Made by a program: the position numbers and the translations under genes
Part shown: piece after piece, positions 8,424 through 18,969 of the stretch
How the letters are laid out: every line of letters begins with the position of its first letter
Position numbering within the stretch: the stretch's first letter is position 1
NCBI RefSeq assembly: GCF_900108855.1
Contig: NZ_FNXY01000003.1
Location: 682,001 to 746,000, forward strand
Length of the DNA: 64,000 bases
From: Dyadobacter koreensis
Lineage (GTDB): Bacteria > Bacteroidota > Bacteroidia > Cytophagales > Spirosomataceae
Reading direction: 5' to 3'
The notes under the pieces: model-generated
Told to the model about the DNA's origin: nothing
What the model saw: only the letters and a program-made list of their open reading frames with translations
Databases searched by the model: none

Positions 8424-10817
8424 TCACTCCGATTTCAAGGATTTCACAGGATCTTTCAAAGCAGCCGAAACTGACTTGTAGCCCACGGTCACTGCTGCGA
8501 TGATAAGGGTAGTGGTTAACGAAAGAAGAAAAACACCCGCACCGAATTCGGCTTTATACTGAAAATCCTGCAGCCAGCTATTCATCACCCACCATGCTAA
8601 AGGTCCCGCGACAATAAATGCAACGAGCAACAGCCGTACAAATTCCTTCCCAAAAATCCAGACAATGTTTGCAACGCTTGCTCCCAGCACTTTCCTTACG
8701 CCTATTTCTTTCGTCTTTTGTGTGGTCATGAATGATATCAAACCATATAATCCCAGACAGCCAATAAAAATCGCGATGGCAGCAAAAGCCTGAATCAATT
8801 GCAGCATAAGGTTATCTGTCTGATAAAACTCAGCGATACGGTCATCAAGAAATTCGTATTTGTAAACGTATTGCGGGAAAACTTCACTCCACAATTTTTC
8901 GATAGACTCCAGTGTGGATTTCATATTCCTAGCGTCAATGTTAACTGCAAAATTCTGGTAATTTGTATAATCTGAGACAATACAAATAGGCATAATGCTT
9001 TGTCGGAGAGAATAATGATGGAAGTCCTCGACCACACCAACGATAAGAGCTGAACTTTGCCCTCCATTTACGCTCAGTTTTTTACCGATAATATCTTGCG
9101 GAGATTTCAGGTTAAGTTTTTTTACCAACATTTCATTAACCACAAATTCACGGGCAGTATCTGACCGCGCAATGTTGCGACCAGCGATAATTTTCAGGCC
9201 AAAAGAATTAATATATTGATCATCCGCAAATTTCATATTGATGGAAAAAAGTTCGTCCTCGGAGCGAGAATCGAATCTCATTTTAACCGTCCGGTTGGAG
9301 TTTGCAGCCGGAGCCTCAAAACAGAAAGTGTTGTTTCCAACACCGGAATTCTGCGAAATCCTCGATCTCAACGTGCTCATTTTAGAAAGATCTTTGTCTG
9401 GAACCGGCAACATAACAACTGCATCTTTCTTGAAGCCGAGATCCGTTTTTTGAGAAAAATGCATCTGGTTTGCGATGACTATTGTCCCAATAATCAGGAT
9501 TTGTGATATGGCAAACTGCGCCACCACCAGTCCTCTTCTCAGTGTAAAACCTCCTACATTTTTTTGTGAAAGCTTTCCTTTCAAAGCCGCTATTGGCTGA
9601 AAACCTGCCAGGATCAAACCAGGATATGAACCAGAACAGAATATTGCTATTAACGCCAGGCCAGCCAAAAATGCTAACAAGGAAATATCTGATAGAATAG
9701 AAATAGTCAGTTGCGACTCAAACAGCGTATTAACATAAGGCAGAATCGCGTAACACAGAATCAGGGCGGCGCCCACAGCAAAGCCTGTGATAATCGCCGT
9801 TTCGGCAATAAATTGCCAGAAAAGCTGCGATTTCCGGCTACCTAAAACCTTTCTCACCCCGATTTCCTTTGATCTGCTCAGGGCCTGGGCAGTTGCGAGA
9901 TTAATGAAGTTTAAACAGGCGGTCACAATTAAGAAAATACCAATGAACGCCAGCGCCCACAGATTTTTCTTTTCCATATAACCTCCCAGCTCCGAATTAA
10001 AATGAATGTCTGATAATGGTTGCAGTTTAAACTGAAAAGTAACTGCATCTTTGGGACTATAATATTTTTTGGAAATAGCCGGAAGCGCTTTCTCAACAAT
10101 CTCCTGGGAGATTCCTTCTTTTAATAAAACAAAACTTTGCGACCCGGAATATACTCCTCCCCAGCTATTATCTCCAGCGAGCCACGCGTTTTCGTCCTTC
10201 AGATTTTCATAAGAAAGGTAAATTTGCTGGCAACGGTCTGTATTTACGGGCAGATCTTGCAAAATTCCGGTTATCTTGTAATTTGTACTATTGTTGATCC
10301 GGATCGTTTGCCCGATCGCGCCTGCCTTTCCAAAATATTTAACCGCAAGTTTTTCGGTAATGATTGCTGAATTCGGGTTCTTCAAAACGGTATTTTTATC
10401 TCCTTCCAAAAGAGGAAAATTCATAATGTCAAAAAACTCCGGCTCGGCATAGGCCAAACCTTCTTTTTCTTCAAATTTGAGATTATCCTTTGAATTCGGC
10501 AGCGAAATTAATTGTCGGTCATACGATACAACCCTGGCTGTTTTTTCCGCGAACGCGAAGTCGTTACGAAAAGCTTTTCCCAATGGCGAAGGGACGCCAT
10601 TTTCCTGAACAATTGTTTCCTCGTGAAATTCTGTAATCAGGCGGTAAATCCTGTCGCTTTTCGCGTGAAAATTATCAAAACTCAAATGATACCGAACGAG
10701 CATGAAAATCAGAATAGCGCAGGTTATTCCCAACGCCAATCCGCATATATTTATGAAAGTATAAGCCTTGCTGCGCTGCAAGTTTCGATAAGCGATTTTA
10801 AAATAATTTTTCAGCAT
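8424..10817 (-). CDS. MacB/FtsX-type ABC permease P2
   Basis: A 797-aa eight-TM permease with two PCD and two FtsX units. Coupling motifs are KEIGVRKVLGSRKSQLFWQF near residue 316 and KEIGVRKVLGASVANIVWIF near 701. It is the closest relative in this window of P5: both have a GVPSPLGKAF/GVPAPMWKAT segment in the first periplasmic domain, an FNFINLATAQAL/FNFINMATAQAL TM2 end, and GCLGLYGL before a TQKTKEIGVRKVLGAS-type motif (P1, P3 and P4 have GLLGL/GLFGL). The second PCD keeps GVVEDFHHYSL. It lies 34 bp after the secreted jelly-roll gene and 60 bp before P1, on one transcript. Its specific cargo is unknown. Confidence 0.93.
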   Translation of the reverse strand: MLKNYFKIAYRNLQRSKAYTFINICGLALGITCAILIFMLVRYHLSFDNFHAKSDRIYRLITEFHEETIVQENGVPSPLGKAFRNDFAFAEKTARVVSYDRQLISLPNSKDNLKFEEKEGLAYAEPEFFDIMNFPLLEGDKNTVLKNPNSAIITEKLAVKYFGKAGAIGQTIRINNSTNYKITGILQDLPVNTDRCQQIYLSYENLKDENAWLAGDNSWGGVYSGSQSFVLLKEGISQEIVEKALPAISKKYYSPKDAVTFQFKLQPLSDIHFNSELGGYMEKKNLWALAFIGIFLIVTACLNFINLATAQALSRSKEIGVRKVLGSRKSQLFWQFIAETAIITGFAVGAALILCYAILPYVNTLFESQLTISILSDISLLAFLAGLALIAIFCSGSYPGLILAGFQPIAALKGKLSQKNVGGFTLRRGLVVAQFAISQILIIGTIVIANQMHFSQKTDLGFKKDAVVMLPVPDKDLSKMSTLRSRISQNSGVGNNTFCFEAPAANSNRTVKMRFDSRSEDELFSINMKFADDQYINSFGLKIIAGRNIARSDTAREFVVNEMLVKKLNLKSPQDIIGKKLSVNGGQSSALIVGVVEDFHHYSLRQSIMPICIVSDYTNYQNFAVNIDARNMKSTLESIEKLWSEVFPQYVYKYEFLDDRIAEFYQTDNLMLQLIQAFAAIAIFIGCLGLYGLISFMTTQKTKEIGVRKVLGASVANIVWIFGKEFVRLLLVAFIVAGPLAWWVMNSWLQDFQYKAEFGAGVFLLSLTTTLIIAAVTVGYKSVSAALKDPVKSLKSE

Positions 10818-10851
10818 GACTTTCTAATTCATTTGAAGTTTCAAGACATTA

Positions 10852-11523
10852 TTATTTTTTTCTGATTTTGAGATCAGCAAAGTCACCACTCGCCTGGTCT
10901 CCAACCCAAAATCCAACTTTTCCATTTCCCTGATTACTCAACTGCTGAACAACCAAACTAGGCTTGTCGCTATGTTCGACAAAAACTTTCACTTCCTTTT
11001 CCTCAATCACAATTTTCACATGAAACCACTCATCAGGTTCCGGTACTGGATTTACCGGTTTCTCATACTGATTCGGATATTCTTTTCTTAGTTTCGGCCA
11101 GTCATTTGCCGGCAATGAAATGTATTGGACTGAATGATTTTTTCGCTCCGTATCGGTCGATTTAAAATTAAATGGCCGGAAATAAACGGCGTCATAAGTC
11201 TTGTCATCATGACCGTGAAAAGCAAAACCGACAAAACTTTTCTGCATCACATTTCTGCCTTTCAAATCAAATTCAATTGTCCCTTCAGAAAACGCAACTC
11301 CATCCAGCCATGCGACACCTGAATCCGGTTTTTCATCCAGATGGATAACATTTTTCCTTTCTCCCGACTCGGTCAAAGTGGCTGTTCTATTGTATGTTTT
11401 TATAGAACCAGATTTAAAAAGTTTCGCTAAATCCGGCTCGATCACGGTTTGAGCATGAACAGTGAAGCAGGAAAACAGGAAAAAATTTAATGCGATGTAC
11501 TTAACAAAAGGGCGATTTTTCAT
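10852..11523 (-). CDS. Secreted concanavalin-like/DUF1080-like protein in a permease operon
   Basis: A 223-aa exported protein with a signal peptide (MKNRPFVKYIALNFFLFSC ... VHAQ). The mature part reads as one jelly-roll domain of the LamG/3-keto-disaccharide-hydrolase (DUF1080) type: GTIEFDLKGRNVMQKSFVGF, then DAVYFRPFNF, then DEWFHVKIVIEEKEVKVFVE and a terminal NGKVGFWVGDQASGDFADLK. Such domains bind glycans or, in DUF1080 enzymes, act on modified disaccharides; I cannot identify catalytic residues. The gene is translationally close to P3 (7 bp) and P2 (34 bp), so it is made together with the permeases. It could be a periplasmic or surface accessory for the exported substrate (inference). 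Confidence 0.75.
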   Translation of the reverse strand: MKNRPFVKYIALNFFLFSCFTVHAQTVIEPDLAKLFKSGSIKTYNRTATLTESGERKNVIHLDEKPDSGVAWLDGVAFSEGTIEFDLKGRNVMQKSFVGFAFHGHDDKTYDAVYFRPFNFKSTDTERKNHSVQYISLPANDWPKLRKEYPNQYEKPVNPVPEPDEWFHVKIVIEEKEVKVFVEHSDKPSLVVQQLSNQGNGKVGFWVGDQASGDFADLKIRKK

Positions 11524-11530
11524 GACAGGA

Positions 11531-13957
11531 TTATTCAGATTTAAGAGATTTAACAGGATTTACCAACGCTGCCTTGATACCTTGAAACATAATCGTGAAC
11601 AGAGCGATCATGATCGAAATACTTCCTGCAACAGCGAAAATCCACCAGGAAATATCGATGCGATATGCAAAATCGCTTAACCATATTTTCATAAAATAGT
11701 AACTGACCGGACTTGCAATTAGTATAGCAATGATTACCAATAGTAAAAAATCCTTTGACAACAATCCGACGATACTGGCGACTGAAGCTCCGAGCACTTT
11801 TCTGATACCAATTTCTTTATTACGATTTTCAACTGTGAAAGTAGCAAGGCCAAACAATCCAAGACAAGCAATCACAATCGCCCAGATCGACGCTGTGGTG
11901 AAAATCCGGCTATACTGTCTTTCGGAAGTATATTGTTTATTGAAGTTTTCATCAACGAAAAAGTATTCGAATGGATTTTCTGTGAAGTAATTTTTATAGA
12001 TCGTTTCCAGTTTCGCAATTTTATCCTGCATCTGATCCGTGGTCAGGTTTACCGTAATGTACTCACTACTGTTTTGCGGATAGAAAATCATCGGATCAAT
12101 TGCCTTTTGCAAGCCGGTATGATGGTAATCTTTTAGAACTCCGACAACTTCCAGATAGCGCTCATCCCATTTTATTTTGGTATTAACTGCTTCCTCCGCA
12201 GACTCAAACCCCAGTTGTTTTACAGCTTTTTCATTTAAAATAACCTTGTCATTTTTATTCCATTCCACACCCGTTTCCTGCGGTGTAAAATTCCGTCCGG
12301 CTTTTAATTTCAGGTCATAAACACCAATATAACGGTCGCCGATTATAGCGAATGAATAGGTTTTCAGCTCATCACCAGGCTTTGATTTTGGCTGTGTAAA
12401 ACCTGATGTTGAAAAATTATACCAATTTCCAGGAACACTGCCGGATAAGCAATAATCCTTAACATAACTCTGACCATTTAGGTCATTCCAGAATGCTGTT
12501 TTTCTAGTTTTAAAAGTGCTGTCTCTCCCAACTTCCGGTCCGCGAATAACCATTAAACGGCTTGTTTTCACACCAAGATTTTGATTCTGCATAAAACGCA
12601 GCTGGCTATAAATGATGATTGTGACCAGCATCAAAGCCACAGAAATACTGAACTGCGAAACCACCAGCGACTTCCTCAGAAAAGCGCCCTGGGAAGTTTT
12701 TGTCAGTTTACCTTTAAGAATTTTTACAGGATTGAATTTTGATAAGGCATAGGCAGTATAAATTCCTGAAAGAATAGATCCGACCAGAAAAATCCCCAAA
12801 CCAATCGCCCAGATATAGGATGAGCCGAGCGTTTCCAGCGAAAGTTCTTTTCCGATCAGCTGATTAAACAAGGGTTGAAGAAGATAGACAAGCAGCAAAG
12901 CAAATCCGAAACTTAGTAAAGTGACAAGACCAGATTCTCCTAAAAATTGTAAAATTAAATTTCCGGGCGTCGCGCCGATGACTTTCCTAACGCCAACTTC
13001 ACTTGCCCTTTTCAAAGAATTAGCGGTTGAAAGATTTATATAATTAAACCAGGCAATAAGCAGGATCAAAAATGCAATTCCTCCGAGTGTGTAAACATAT
13101 TGCACATTACCGGTGGTTTGGTAAGGATCGTTTAGCTTATCCGATAAATGTAAATTCGAGAAAGCTTGTAATCGAAATTTTACACCATCCTTATCCTTTT
13201 TCTCCGCCTCCCGATATTTGGTCAATTTATTTTCCAGTCCTCTGATATCTACACCTTTGTTTAAAAGAAAAAATGTATTGATATACTGCGATTGAAGATT
13301 ATCAGGATCTGCCCAGTCATTGCCGTTTAAGTTTGCCGGATTTTCAAGTGTTTTGAGTGAAAAAATCATGTCAGGTTTTATATCTGAATTTTCAGGAGAT
13401 TCAAAAACACCTTCCACGGAATATGACAAAGTTCCAAACTGGTTGGAAAGCGTCAAAACTTTACCGATCGGATCTTCTTTGCCAAAATATTTGTCGGCTG
13501 ACCTGGTTGAAATAAAAACAATTTTAGGCTCATTAAATGCTGTTTTATTTCCTTTGACAACATTAAAAGTAAAAAACTCGAAAAAATTTCCGTCGGCGTA
13601 CCCAATATTGTTTTCACGAAAAATCTCCGGCGTTCTGCCCTCTTTTTTAACAATACCTTTTGCGATATCATCACTGAAACGACAGTACGATTTTATCTCA
13701 TTAAAGTTCTGTTGCACTCTTTTTGCCCAACCCGGTTCAACTTGCCCCCAGGTATTTCCTTTTATATCCAGATTTATAATCCTGTACATATCAGGCAAAT
13801 CCTTATGAAACTGGTTGACGCTTTTCTCAAAACTTACATACTCAAGAATTAATAAAAACGCCGCAATGCCCATTGCCAGGCCGGCAATATTGATAGTGCT
13901 GTATACTTTGTTCCGAAACAAATTCCGGAAAGCAATTTTCAAATAATTCCTGATCAT
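11531..13957 (-). CDS. MacB/FtsX-type ABC permease P3
   Basis: An 808-aa eight-TM permease. The first coupling motif is divergent (SEVGVRKVIGATPGNLILQF near residue 317), the second standard (KEIGIRKVLGASVASIVGLL near 712). The second PCD has GVLKDYHHTGL. The first periplasmic domain contains KYFGKEDPIGKVLTL, the short FG...GK segment typical of MacB_PCD. The tail is NPVKSLKSE. The stop codon is 7 bp before the jelly-roll gene and the start 34 bp after P4, consistent with one long transcript. Confidence 0.93.
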   Translation of the reverse strand: MIRNYLKIAFRNLFRNKVYSTINIAGLAMGIAAFLLILEYVSFEKSVNQFHKDLPDMYRIINLDIKGNTWGQVEPGWAKRVQQNFNEIKSYCRFSDDIAKGIVKKEGRTPEIFRENNIGYADGNFFEFFTFNVVKGNKTAFNEPKIVFISTRSADKYFGKEDPIGKVLTLSNQFGTLSYSVEGVFESPENSDIKPDMIFSLKTLENPANLNGNDWADPDNLQSQYINTFFLLNKGVDIRGLENKLTKYREAEKKDKDGVKFRLQAFSNLHLSDKLNDPYQTTGNVQYVYTLGGIAFLILLIAWFNYINLSTANSLKRASEVGVRKVIGATPGNLILQFLGESGLVTLLSFGFALLLVYLLQPLFNQLIGKELSLETLGSSYIWAIGLGIFLVGSILSGIYTAYALSKFNPVKILKGKLTKTSQGAFLRKSLVVSQFSISVALMLVTIIIYSQLRFMQNQNLGVKTSRLMVIRGPEVGRDSTFKTRKTAFWNDLNGQSYVKDYCLSGSVPGNWYNFSTSGFTQPKSKPGDELKTYSFAIIGDRYIGVYDLKLKAGRNFTPQETGVEWNKNDKVILNEKAVKQLGFESAEEAVNTKIKWDERYLEVVGVLKDYHHTGLQKAIDPMIFYPQNSSEYITVNLTTDQMQDKIAKLETIYKNYFTENPFEYFFVDENFNKQYTSERQYSRIFTTASIWAIVIACLGLFGLATFTVENRNKEIGIRKVLGASVASIVGLLSKDFLLLVIIAILIASPVSYYFMKIWLSDFAYRIDISWWIFAVAGSISIMIALFTIMFQGIKAALVNPVKSLKSE

Positions 13958-13991
13958 GATCTGTTAGGTTAAGTAGGGAAAATACATTTCT

Positions 13992-16445
13992 TCATTCCGA
14001 TTTTAATGATTTTACCGGATTAGTCAGCGCGGCTTTTATTGCTTGCGAACTAACGGTTAACAATGCGATGGCTATCGCCAGAACTCCGGCAATCAGAAAC
14101 ATCCACCATTCTATGGTTATGCTGTAAGCAAAATCCTGCAACCATTTTGACATAACATACCAGGTTAGTGGCGTTGCGATGATGAGAGAAACCAATACCA
14201 GTTTCATAAAATCTCCGGAAAGCAAAGCGACGATACTGGCAACAGAAGCGCCAAGAACCTTCCTCACCCCTATCTCCTTGATTCTTTGCTGGGCTGCAAA
14301 AGCTGCCAGACCGAACAGTCCAAGGCAGGAGATCAAGATGGAAACGATGGTAAAAGAATTTACAATCCGCGATGTTCTTGCATCTGCGGAATAATTGCTC
14401 TGGAAATCATCGTTGAGAAAAGTATATGAAAACGGTTCGTCGGGTACCAGCGCTTTCCATTTGGCTTCCATAAATGGTAAAACGCTGCTAACGTCCCTGG
14501 TGTTGACATGCGCAACCATATAATTAAAATTATCTTTATTCAGAAAAAACGCGTACGGCTGTATGACCTTGTGCAGATCCTCAAAATGGAAATCTTTGAC
14601 AACACCAATGATCTCCAACGAACCGATTGTATTTTCATTCATATTAAAATTAAGCTTTTGCCCAACCGATTTTTCCAATGGAATACCAAATTTGCGAAGC
14701 GCGGCTTCATTCACGACAATTTTGAGATTGGTATCTGCGGGGAAATCCGCAGAAAACATTCTCCCCGCGGCCAGCTTGAAATCCATTGTTTGCATAAAGT
14801 CGGCAGCGACGCCATTAGTTTTTATAAGCCCGTCATCATTGACACTTTGTCCGGGCAAAAATACCGACATATCGCTTGGATTAAGAATTCCGGGATAGTA
14901 TGAAGTGCCGGAAGCCGCAGAAATCCGGCTGTTTTGCAGCATCTCATTTCGCAAAGCCGTATAGGCTTTTCTGGCTTCTGCGCTTCGTAAGGGAATAACA
15001 ATCTGCTGGTCTTTTGCAAAACCTAACGGCTGATCTCTCATGAAATTTATTTGTCCCTGAATGACCATTGTCGCTACCACAAGACCAATTGAAATAACAA
15101 ATTGAAACACGACCAAACCTCTGCGGAGTGCTGTTGCGGACACAGAATTGACAAATTTGCCTTTTATTACATCCAGAGGATTAAACACAGATAAATAAAA
15201 CGCAGGATAACTCCCTGAAAGAAGGCCTGTTATCAGCGCCAGTGCGACGAAAGAAAATACAATTTCGGATTTGAATAATTCGGAAATTTGAAGCGATTTG
15301 TCTGACAGCTGATTGAAAAAGGGCAGCAATACCAGAACCGAAATAATTGCCAGGATCAATGCCAGGAAAGTTAAAACCATTGATTCGGCGAGGAACTGGC
15401 CAATCAATCCACCTTTTCCCGCTCCCATTACCTTACGGATCCCAACCTCTGCGGCTCTTTTGGCCGAACGAGCTGTGGAAAGATTCATAAAATTTATACA
15501 GGCGATCAGCAATGTGAACAGCGCAATGGAAGCCAGTACGTAAAGATACGTCGTGCTTGTTGTAGGTCCGACAATCCTGTCGATCTGACTGAAAAGGTGA
15601 ATGTCTTTTACCGGCAATAGATATAGTTTTTTGTCAAAACCGGCAATTTTTAAATCTTTCCGGGCATATTTTTCAATGAATGAAGGCAGTTTAGCACTGA
15701 ATTTTTCTGCGCTGGTTCCGGGTTTCAGCCGCAGATAGGTATAGAACATATTGTTGTTGGTAAAATCAATATCGGATTGTCTCAGATAGTCACCAACCCA
15801 ACCTGAATGGATTGAAACGAAATAATTCGCGTCTATATGCGAACGTGCGCCTTCGTTATGAAACACACCAGTCACTTTAAAATCCTCGTTATTACCAGAT
15901 CTTCCGCCGATTCTGATTGTTTTATTCAGAGCCGATTCGTTGCCAAATAATTTACCGGCAACTTCTTCTGACAAAACTACGGAATGCGGGTCGTTCAATG
16001 CAGTTTTTGCATCTCCTTCAATAAACTTGTAAGTAAATACATCGAAAAAAGTAGAATCGACGTGAATACCTTTTGTTTCATAAAACGACCTTTCCTGTTT
16101 TCCCGGCTGGGAAGTTTTAAGCAAGGTTTTATTTTCAAGAAAATTCTGCCAGAGTCTGGTTACCTGAACAACTTCCGGAAACTCTGCCTTGACGGCCTGT
16201 GCATATGGCGCGGGAGCTCTGGGATTATCCATTTTCTCACCGTTGGATTGAACATTTTCACTCCGTAAAAGGTACAAATCGTTGACGTGTTCCTGATGTT
16301 TATCAAACGACGTTTCGCTGAGAATGTAAAGTAAAAGCAGCATGCAGCACGTCATCCCCACAGACAAACCAAATACATTGATCGCGGAAAAGAGCTTGCT
16401 TGAAAGCAGATTCCGCCAGGCGATTTTCAGATAATTTTTAAACAT
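13992..16445 (-). CDS. MacB/FtsX-type ABC permease P4
   Basis: An 817-aa protein, the longest of the eleven permeases. First coupling motif AEVGIRKVMGAGKGGLIGQF near residue 330, second KEIGVRKVLGASVASIVALL near 722. TM2 ends in INFMNLSTARSAKRA, shared in kind with P10 and P11. The second PCD has GVVKDFHFEDL. The extra length is in the first periplasmic domain, between the opening helix and the FG...GK element. It is the second gene of the operon; a 115-bp gap holding a GC-rich hairpin separates it from P5. Confidence 0.93.
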   Translation of the reverse strand: MFKNYLKIAWRNLLSSKLFSAINVFGLSVGMTCCMLLLLYILSETSFDKHQEHVNDLYLLRSENVQSNGEKMDNPRAPAPYAQAVKAEFPEVVQVTRLWQNFLENKTLLKTSQPGKQERSFYETKGIHVDSTFFDVFTYKFIEGDAKTALNDPHSVVLSEEVAGKLFGNESALNKTIRIGGRSGNNEDFKVTGVFHNEGARSHIDANYFVSIHSGWVGDYLRQSDIDFTNNNMFYTYLRLKPGTSAEKFSAKLPSFIEKYARKDLKIAGFDKKLYLLPVKDIHLFSQIDRIVGPTTSTTYLYVLASIALFTLLIACINFMNLSTARSAKRAAEVGIRKVMGAGKGGLIGQFLAESMVLTFLALILAIISVLVLLPFFNQLSDKSLQISELFKSEIVFSFVALALITGLLSGSYPAFYLSVFNPLDVIKGKFVNSVSATALRRGLVVFQFVISIGLVVATMVIQGQINFMRDQPLGFAKDQQIVIPLRSAEARKAYTALRNEMLQNSRISAASGTSYYPGILNPSDMSVFLPGQSVNDDGLIKTNGVAADFMQTMDFKLAAGRMFSADFPADTNLKIVVNEAALRKFGIPLEKSVGQKLNFNMNENTIGSLEIIGVVKDFHFEDLHKVIQPYAFFLNKDNFNYMVAHVNTRDVSSVLPFMEAKWKALVPDEPFSYTFLNDDFQSNYSADARTSRIVNSFTIVSILISCLGLFGLAAFAAQQRIKEIGVRKVLGASVASIVALLSGDFMKLVLVSLIIATPLTWYVMSKWLQDFAYSITIEWWMFLIAGVLAIAIALLTVSSQAIKAALTNPVKSLKSE

Positions 16446-16529
16446 ATTCTTGAAGGTTTTCTGGCTAAGTAAATTTTGCGGATGAAATTTTTTCCGATCA
16501 TTCAGGTTTTCGAAATACTCGTATTAGCA

Positions 16530-16554
16530 GTCCGGCGGAAAAAAACCGTCAGAC
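16530..16554 (-). other. Intra-operon hairpin after P5
   Basis: GTCCGGCGG (16530-16538) pairs with CCGTCAGAC (16546-16554) around seven A residues, with one mismatch and one wobble. On the minus strand it lies just after the P5 stop. There is no T-run, so it would be a processing or stability element rather than a terminator. Confidence 0.35.
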
Positions 16555-16560
16555 GGGGCT

Positions 16561-18969
16561 CTATTCTGATTTCAGGGATTTTACCGGATTTACAAGCGCT
16601 GCTTTTATCGATTCATAACCAGCTGTGATTGCGGCCACGATGAACGTGATCGTGACGGCAAGGATCATAATTTTCGCATCTATCGGAATTCTATACTCGT
16701 AATCTTCGAGCCATCCCTGCATCACATACCAGCCTAGTGGCGCGGCGATGACAAACGCTACCCCGATCAGTAAGGAAATTTCTTTACCAAACAGGCCGAT
16801 AATATTGATAATGCTTGCTCCCAAAACTTTGCGAACGCCAATTTCCTTCGTTTTTTGTGAAGCCATGAATTTCACCAGACCATACAATCCCAGACAGCCG
16901 ATGAAGATTGCGATGAAAGAAAAAATCCTGATGAGTTTCAGCATCATGTTTTCCAATGCATAACTTTTGGCTATACTTTCATCCAGAAAAGATTGTTCAT
17001 AGAGATAATCCGGGAAGTATTCGTTCCATAATTTCTCTACGCTTTTCATGGTTTTGTTGAGATTTGCAGTATTTAATTTGATAGCGCATCTGTAATTGTA
17101 GTCCTTGTAACTGAAAATCGCAATCGGATTAATATCGCTCTTGAAAGATGTATTGTTCCAGTTTTTCAGCACTCCGTATATCGGTGCGGTAACGCCCCAG
17201 ATTTTAAGATTCTTGCCAATTGCCTGGTTTGGATCCTTTAAACCCAACCGCTCAACAGCTTTTTCATTGATCAGAAATCCGCGGATTGTATCGCTTTTAG
17301 GAATATTTTTCCCTGCAACATATTGCAGACCAAACGTTTCTACATAATTATCATCCGCGTTTTTCGTATTCATGCTCCATAATTCGTCTTTCTGGCGGGT
17401 ATCAAACCGGACATTGCTGTTATTATTTGAATTTGTTGTCGGCAGAAAAAGGCAAAAAGAGGCATCAGAAATTCCTGGAATCTCTAACAATCTCTGACGG
17501 AATGTGCTTTGATTTATTTTCGCGGGTGTGGGAATCTGAACTTCCGCGACACCTTTTGTCTCGTAACCAACTGATTTTGAAAGCATAAAATCAACCTGAT
17601 TATTTACAACAAGCGTACAGATAACCAAAAGCTGGATGAGAACAAATTGAAAAATAATCAGTCCGCGACGCAAAGAAATCCCGCCGATCTGTCGTGTTGA
17701 GACGCTCCCTTTTAAAGCAAGTACCGGCCTGAAACCAGCGAGAATTCCTCCCGGATACGAGCCGGCTAAAAGAACGACGACTACAAAAAGTGCCGCCATG
17801 AAAGTCCATAATAATGAATCTCCCCAATGAATGTTTACAGGCCAGGTTCCCGGCTGATCCAGCCAGTTATTGATATTAGGCACGACAAGAAGTGCAAGTA
17901 AAAAACCGATTACCAGCGCGGCAAATGTGATTAGTGCAGTCTCAGTCATGAACTGGATAAAAACCTGGCTTTTCGTACCCCCTACTGCTTTCCGAACGCC
18001 AATTTCTTTAGACCGTCTTAATGCCTGTGCCGTTGCCATATTTATAAAATTAAAACAAGCCGTCACAATCAGGAAAGCGCCGATCACACTCATAATCCAG
18101 ATCCATTTCATCGGCATAGCACCGTCGTAAGTTTCCGAATGGTGCATTTCTGAATACGCAGTCAGCGGATGCGAGTAAAACTTATAGTCATTACCGTGGT
18201 ATTTCTTGTTCAGCGCCAGCATTTGTTTCTGAACGCTTTTTATATCCGCGTTTTCAGGTAATAAAAGGAAGCAATAGGTGTTTGAATTTACCCCGGACCA
18301 GTTATCCAGCCCGCTTCCTCCATAGTCAAATTTTGGATTGGCTGCCAGCGTTTGAAACGAGACAAAAAACGCATAGGGTAAATCAGTATTTTCAGGAGCA
18401 TTATCTACAATACCAGTCACTTCCAGGTTAAGCTCATTTTCCAGACGAATACTTTTCCCGATCGGATTTTCTTTTCCAAAATATTTTTGCGCCATTTTCT
18501 CACTCAGCACAATAGTGTTGGGTTTGGAAAGCGCATGTCTGGGGTCACCAATCTGCCAATGGGAATCAAAAATCGAGAAATATTCAGGCTGAACAAATGC
18601 CAGTGTCGGCCCCTCTTCTTTGAATTTTTTGACTACTTTTCCGCTGTTGTCAAGTGCCGCCAGAAATGCATTATATTTCTCGAAGACCATACTTGATTTA
18701 TACTGAGGAAATTCAGCTTGTGTTGCTTTCCACATAGGCGCCGGAACACCACGCGAGTAGCCGGTTCCGTCCGAGTGAAATCCGGTTGTAATTTGATAAA
18801 TGTGGTCAATATTTTTGTGTGACTGGTCGAATGACGTCTGGAAACGGATAAACCAAAAAACGATCAGTGCGCAGGCAAGCCCTATCGATAAACCCGCTAC
18901 ATTCAAAGATGCATAAAGGCTGTTTCGCATAAGGTTCCGCCAGGCGACCGTGAAGTAATTTTTTAACAT
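16561..18969 (-). CDS. MacB/FtsX-type ABC permease P5 (first gene of operon 1)
   Basis: An 802-aa eight-TM permease and the promoter-proximal gene of the six-gene operon P5-P4-P3-jelly roll-P2-P1. First coupling motif KEIGVRKAVGGTKSQVFIQF near residue 320, second KEIGVRKVLGASIINIIGLF near 706. It is unusual in the second periplasmic domain: where most siblings have K-D-F/Y-H after GV(V/L/I), P5 reads GVLKNWNNTSF, so a near-invariant Asp-Phe-His element is lost. It is related to P2 (see that entry). About 75 bp upstream lies a sigma-54-like element, and further up a tandem palindrome (19110-19147). Confidence 0.93.
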   Translation of the reverse strand: MLKNYFTVAWRNLMRNSLYASLNVAGLSIGLACALIVFWFIRFQTSFDQSHKNIDHIYQITTGFHSDGTGYSRGVPAPMWKATQAEFPQYKSSMVFEKYNAFLAALDNSGKVVKKFKEEGPTLAFVQPEYFSIFDSHWQIGDPRHALSKPNTIVLSEKMAQKYFGKENPIGKSIRLENELNLEVTGIVDNAPENTDLPYAFFVSFQTLAANPKFDYGGSGLDNWSGVNSNTYCFLLLPENADIKSVQKQMLALNKKYHGNDYKFYSHPLTAYSEMHHSETYDGAMPMKWIWIMSVIGAFLIVTACFNFINMATAQALRRSKEIGVRKAVGGTKSQVFIQFMTETALITFAALVIGFLLALLVVPNINNWLDQPGTWPVNIHWGDSLLWTFMAALFVVVVLLAGSYPGGILAGFRPVLALKGSVSTRQIGGISLRRGLIIFQFVLIQLLVICTLVVNNQVDFMLSKSVGYETKGVAEVQIPTPAKINQSTFRQRLLEIPGISDASFCLFLPTTNSNNNSNVRFDTRQKDELWSMNTKNADDNYVETFGLQYVAGKNIPKSDTIRGFLINEKAVERLGLKDPNQAIGKNLKIWGVTAPIYGVLKNWNNTSFKSDINPIAIFSYKDYNYRCAIKLNTANLNKTMKSVEKLWNEYFPDYLYEQSFLDESIAKSYALENMMLKLIRIFSFIAIFIGCLGLYGLVKFMASQKTKEIGVRKVLGASIINIIGLFGKEISLLIGVAFVIAAPLGWYVMQGWLEDYEYRIPIDAKIMILAVTITFIVAAITAGYESIKAALVNPVKSLKSE

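Noticed and set aside
13320-13808. 162-aa plus-strand ORF
   Set aside because: It is antisense to the first periplasmic domain of P3, which has clear family similarity to its siblings; the antisense product has no signal, domain or ribosome-binding context.
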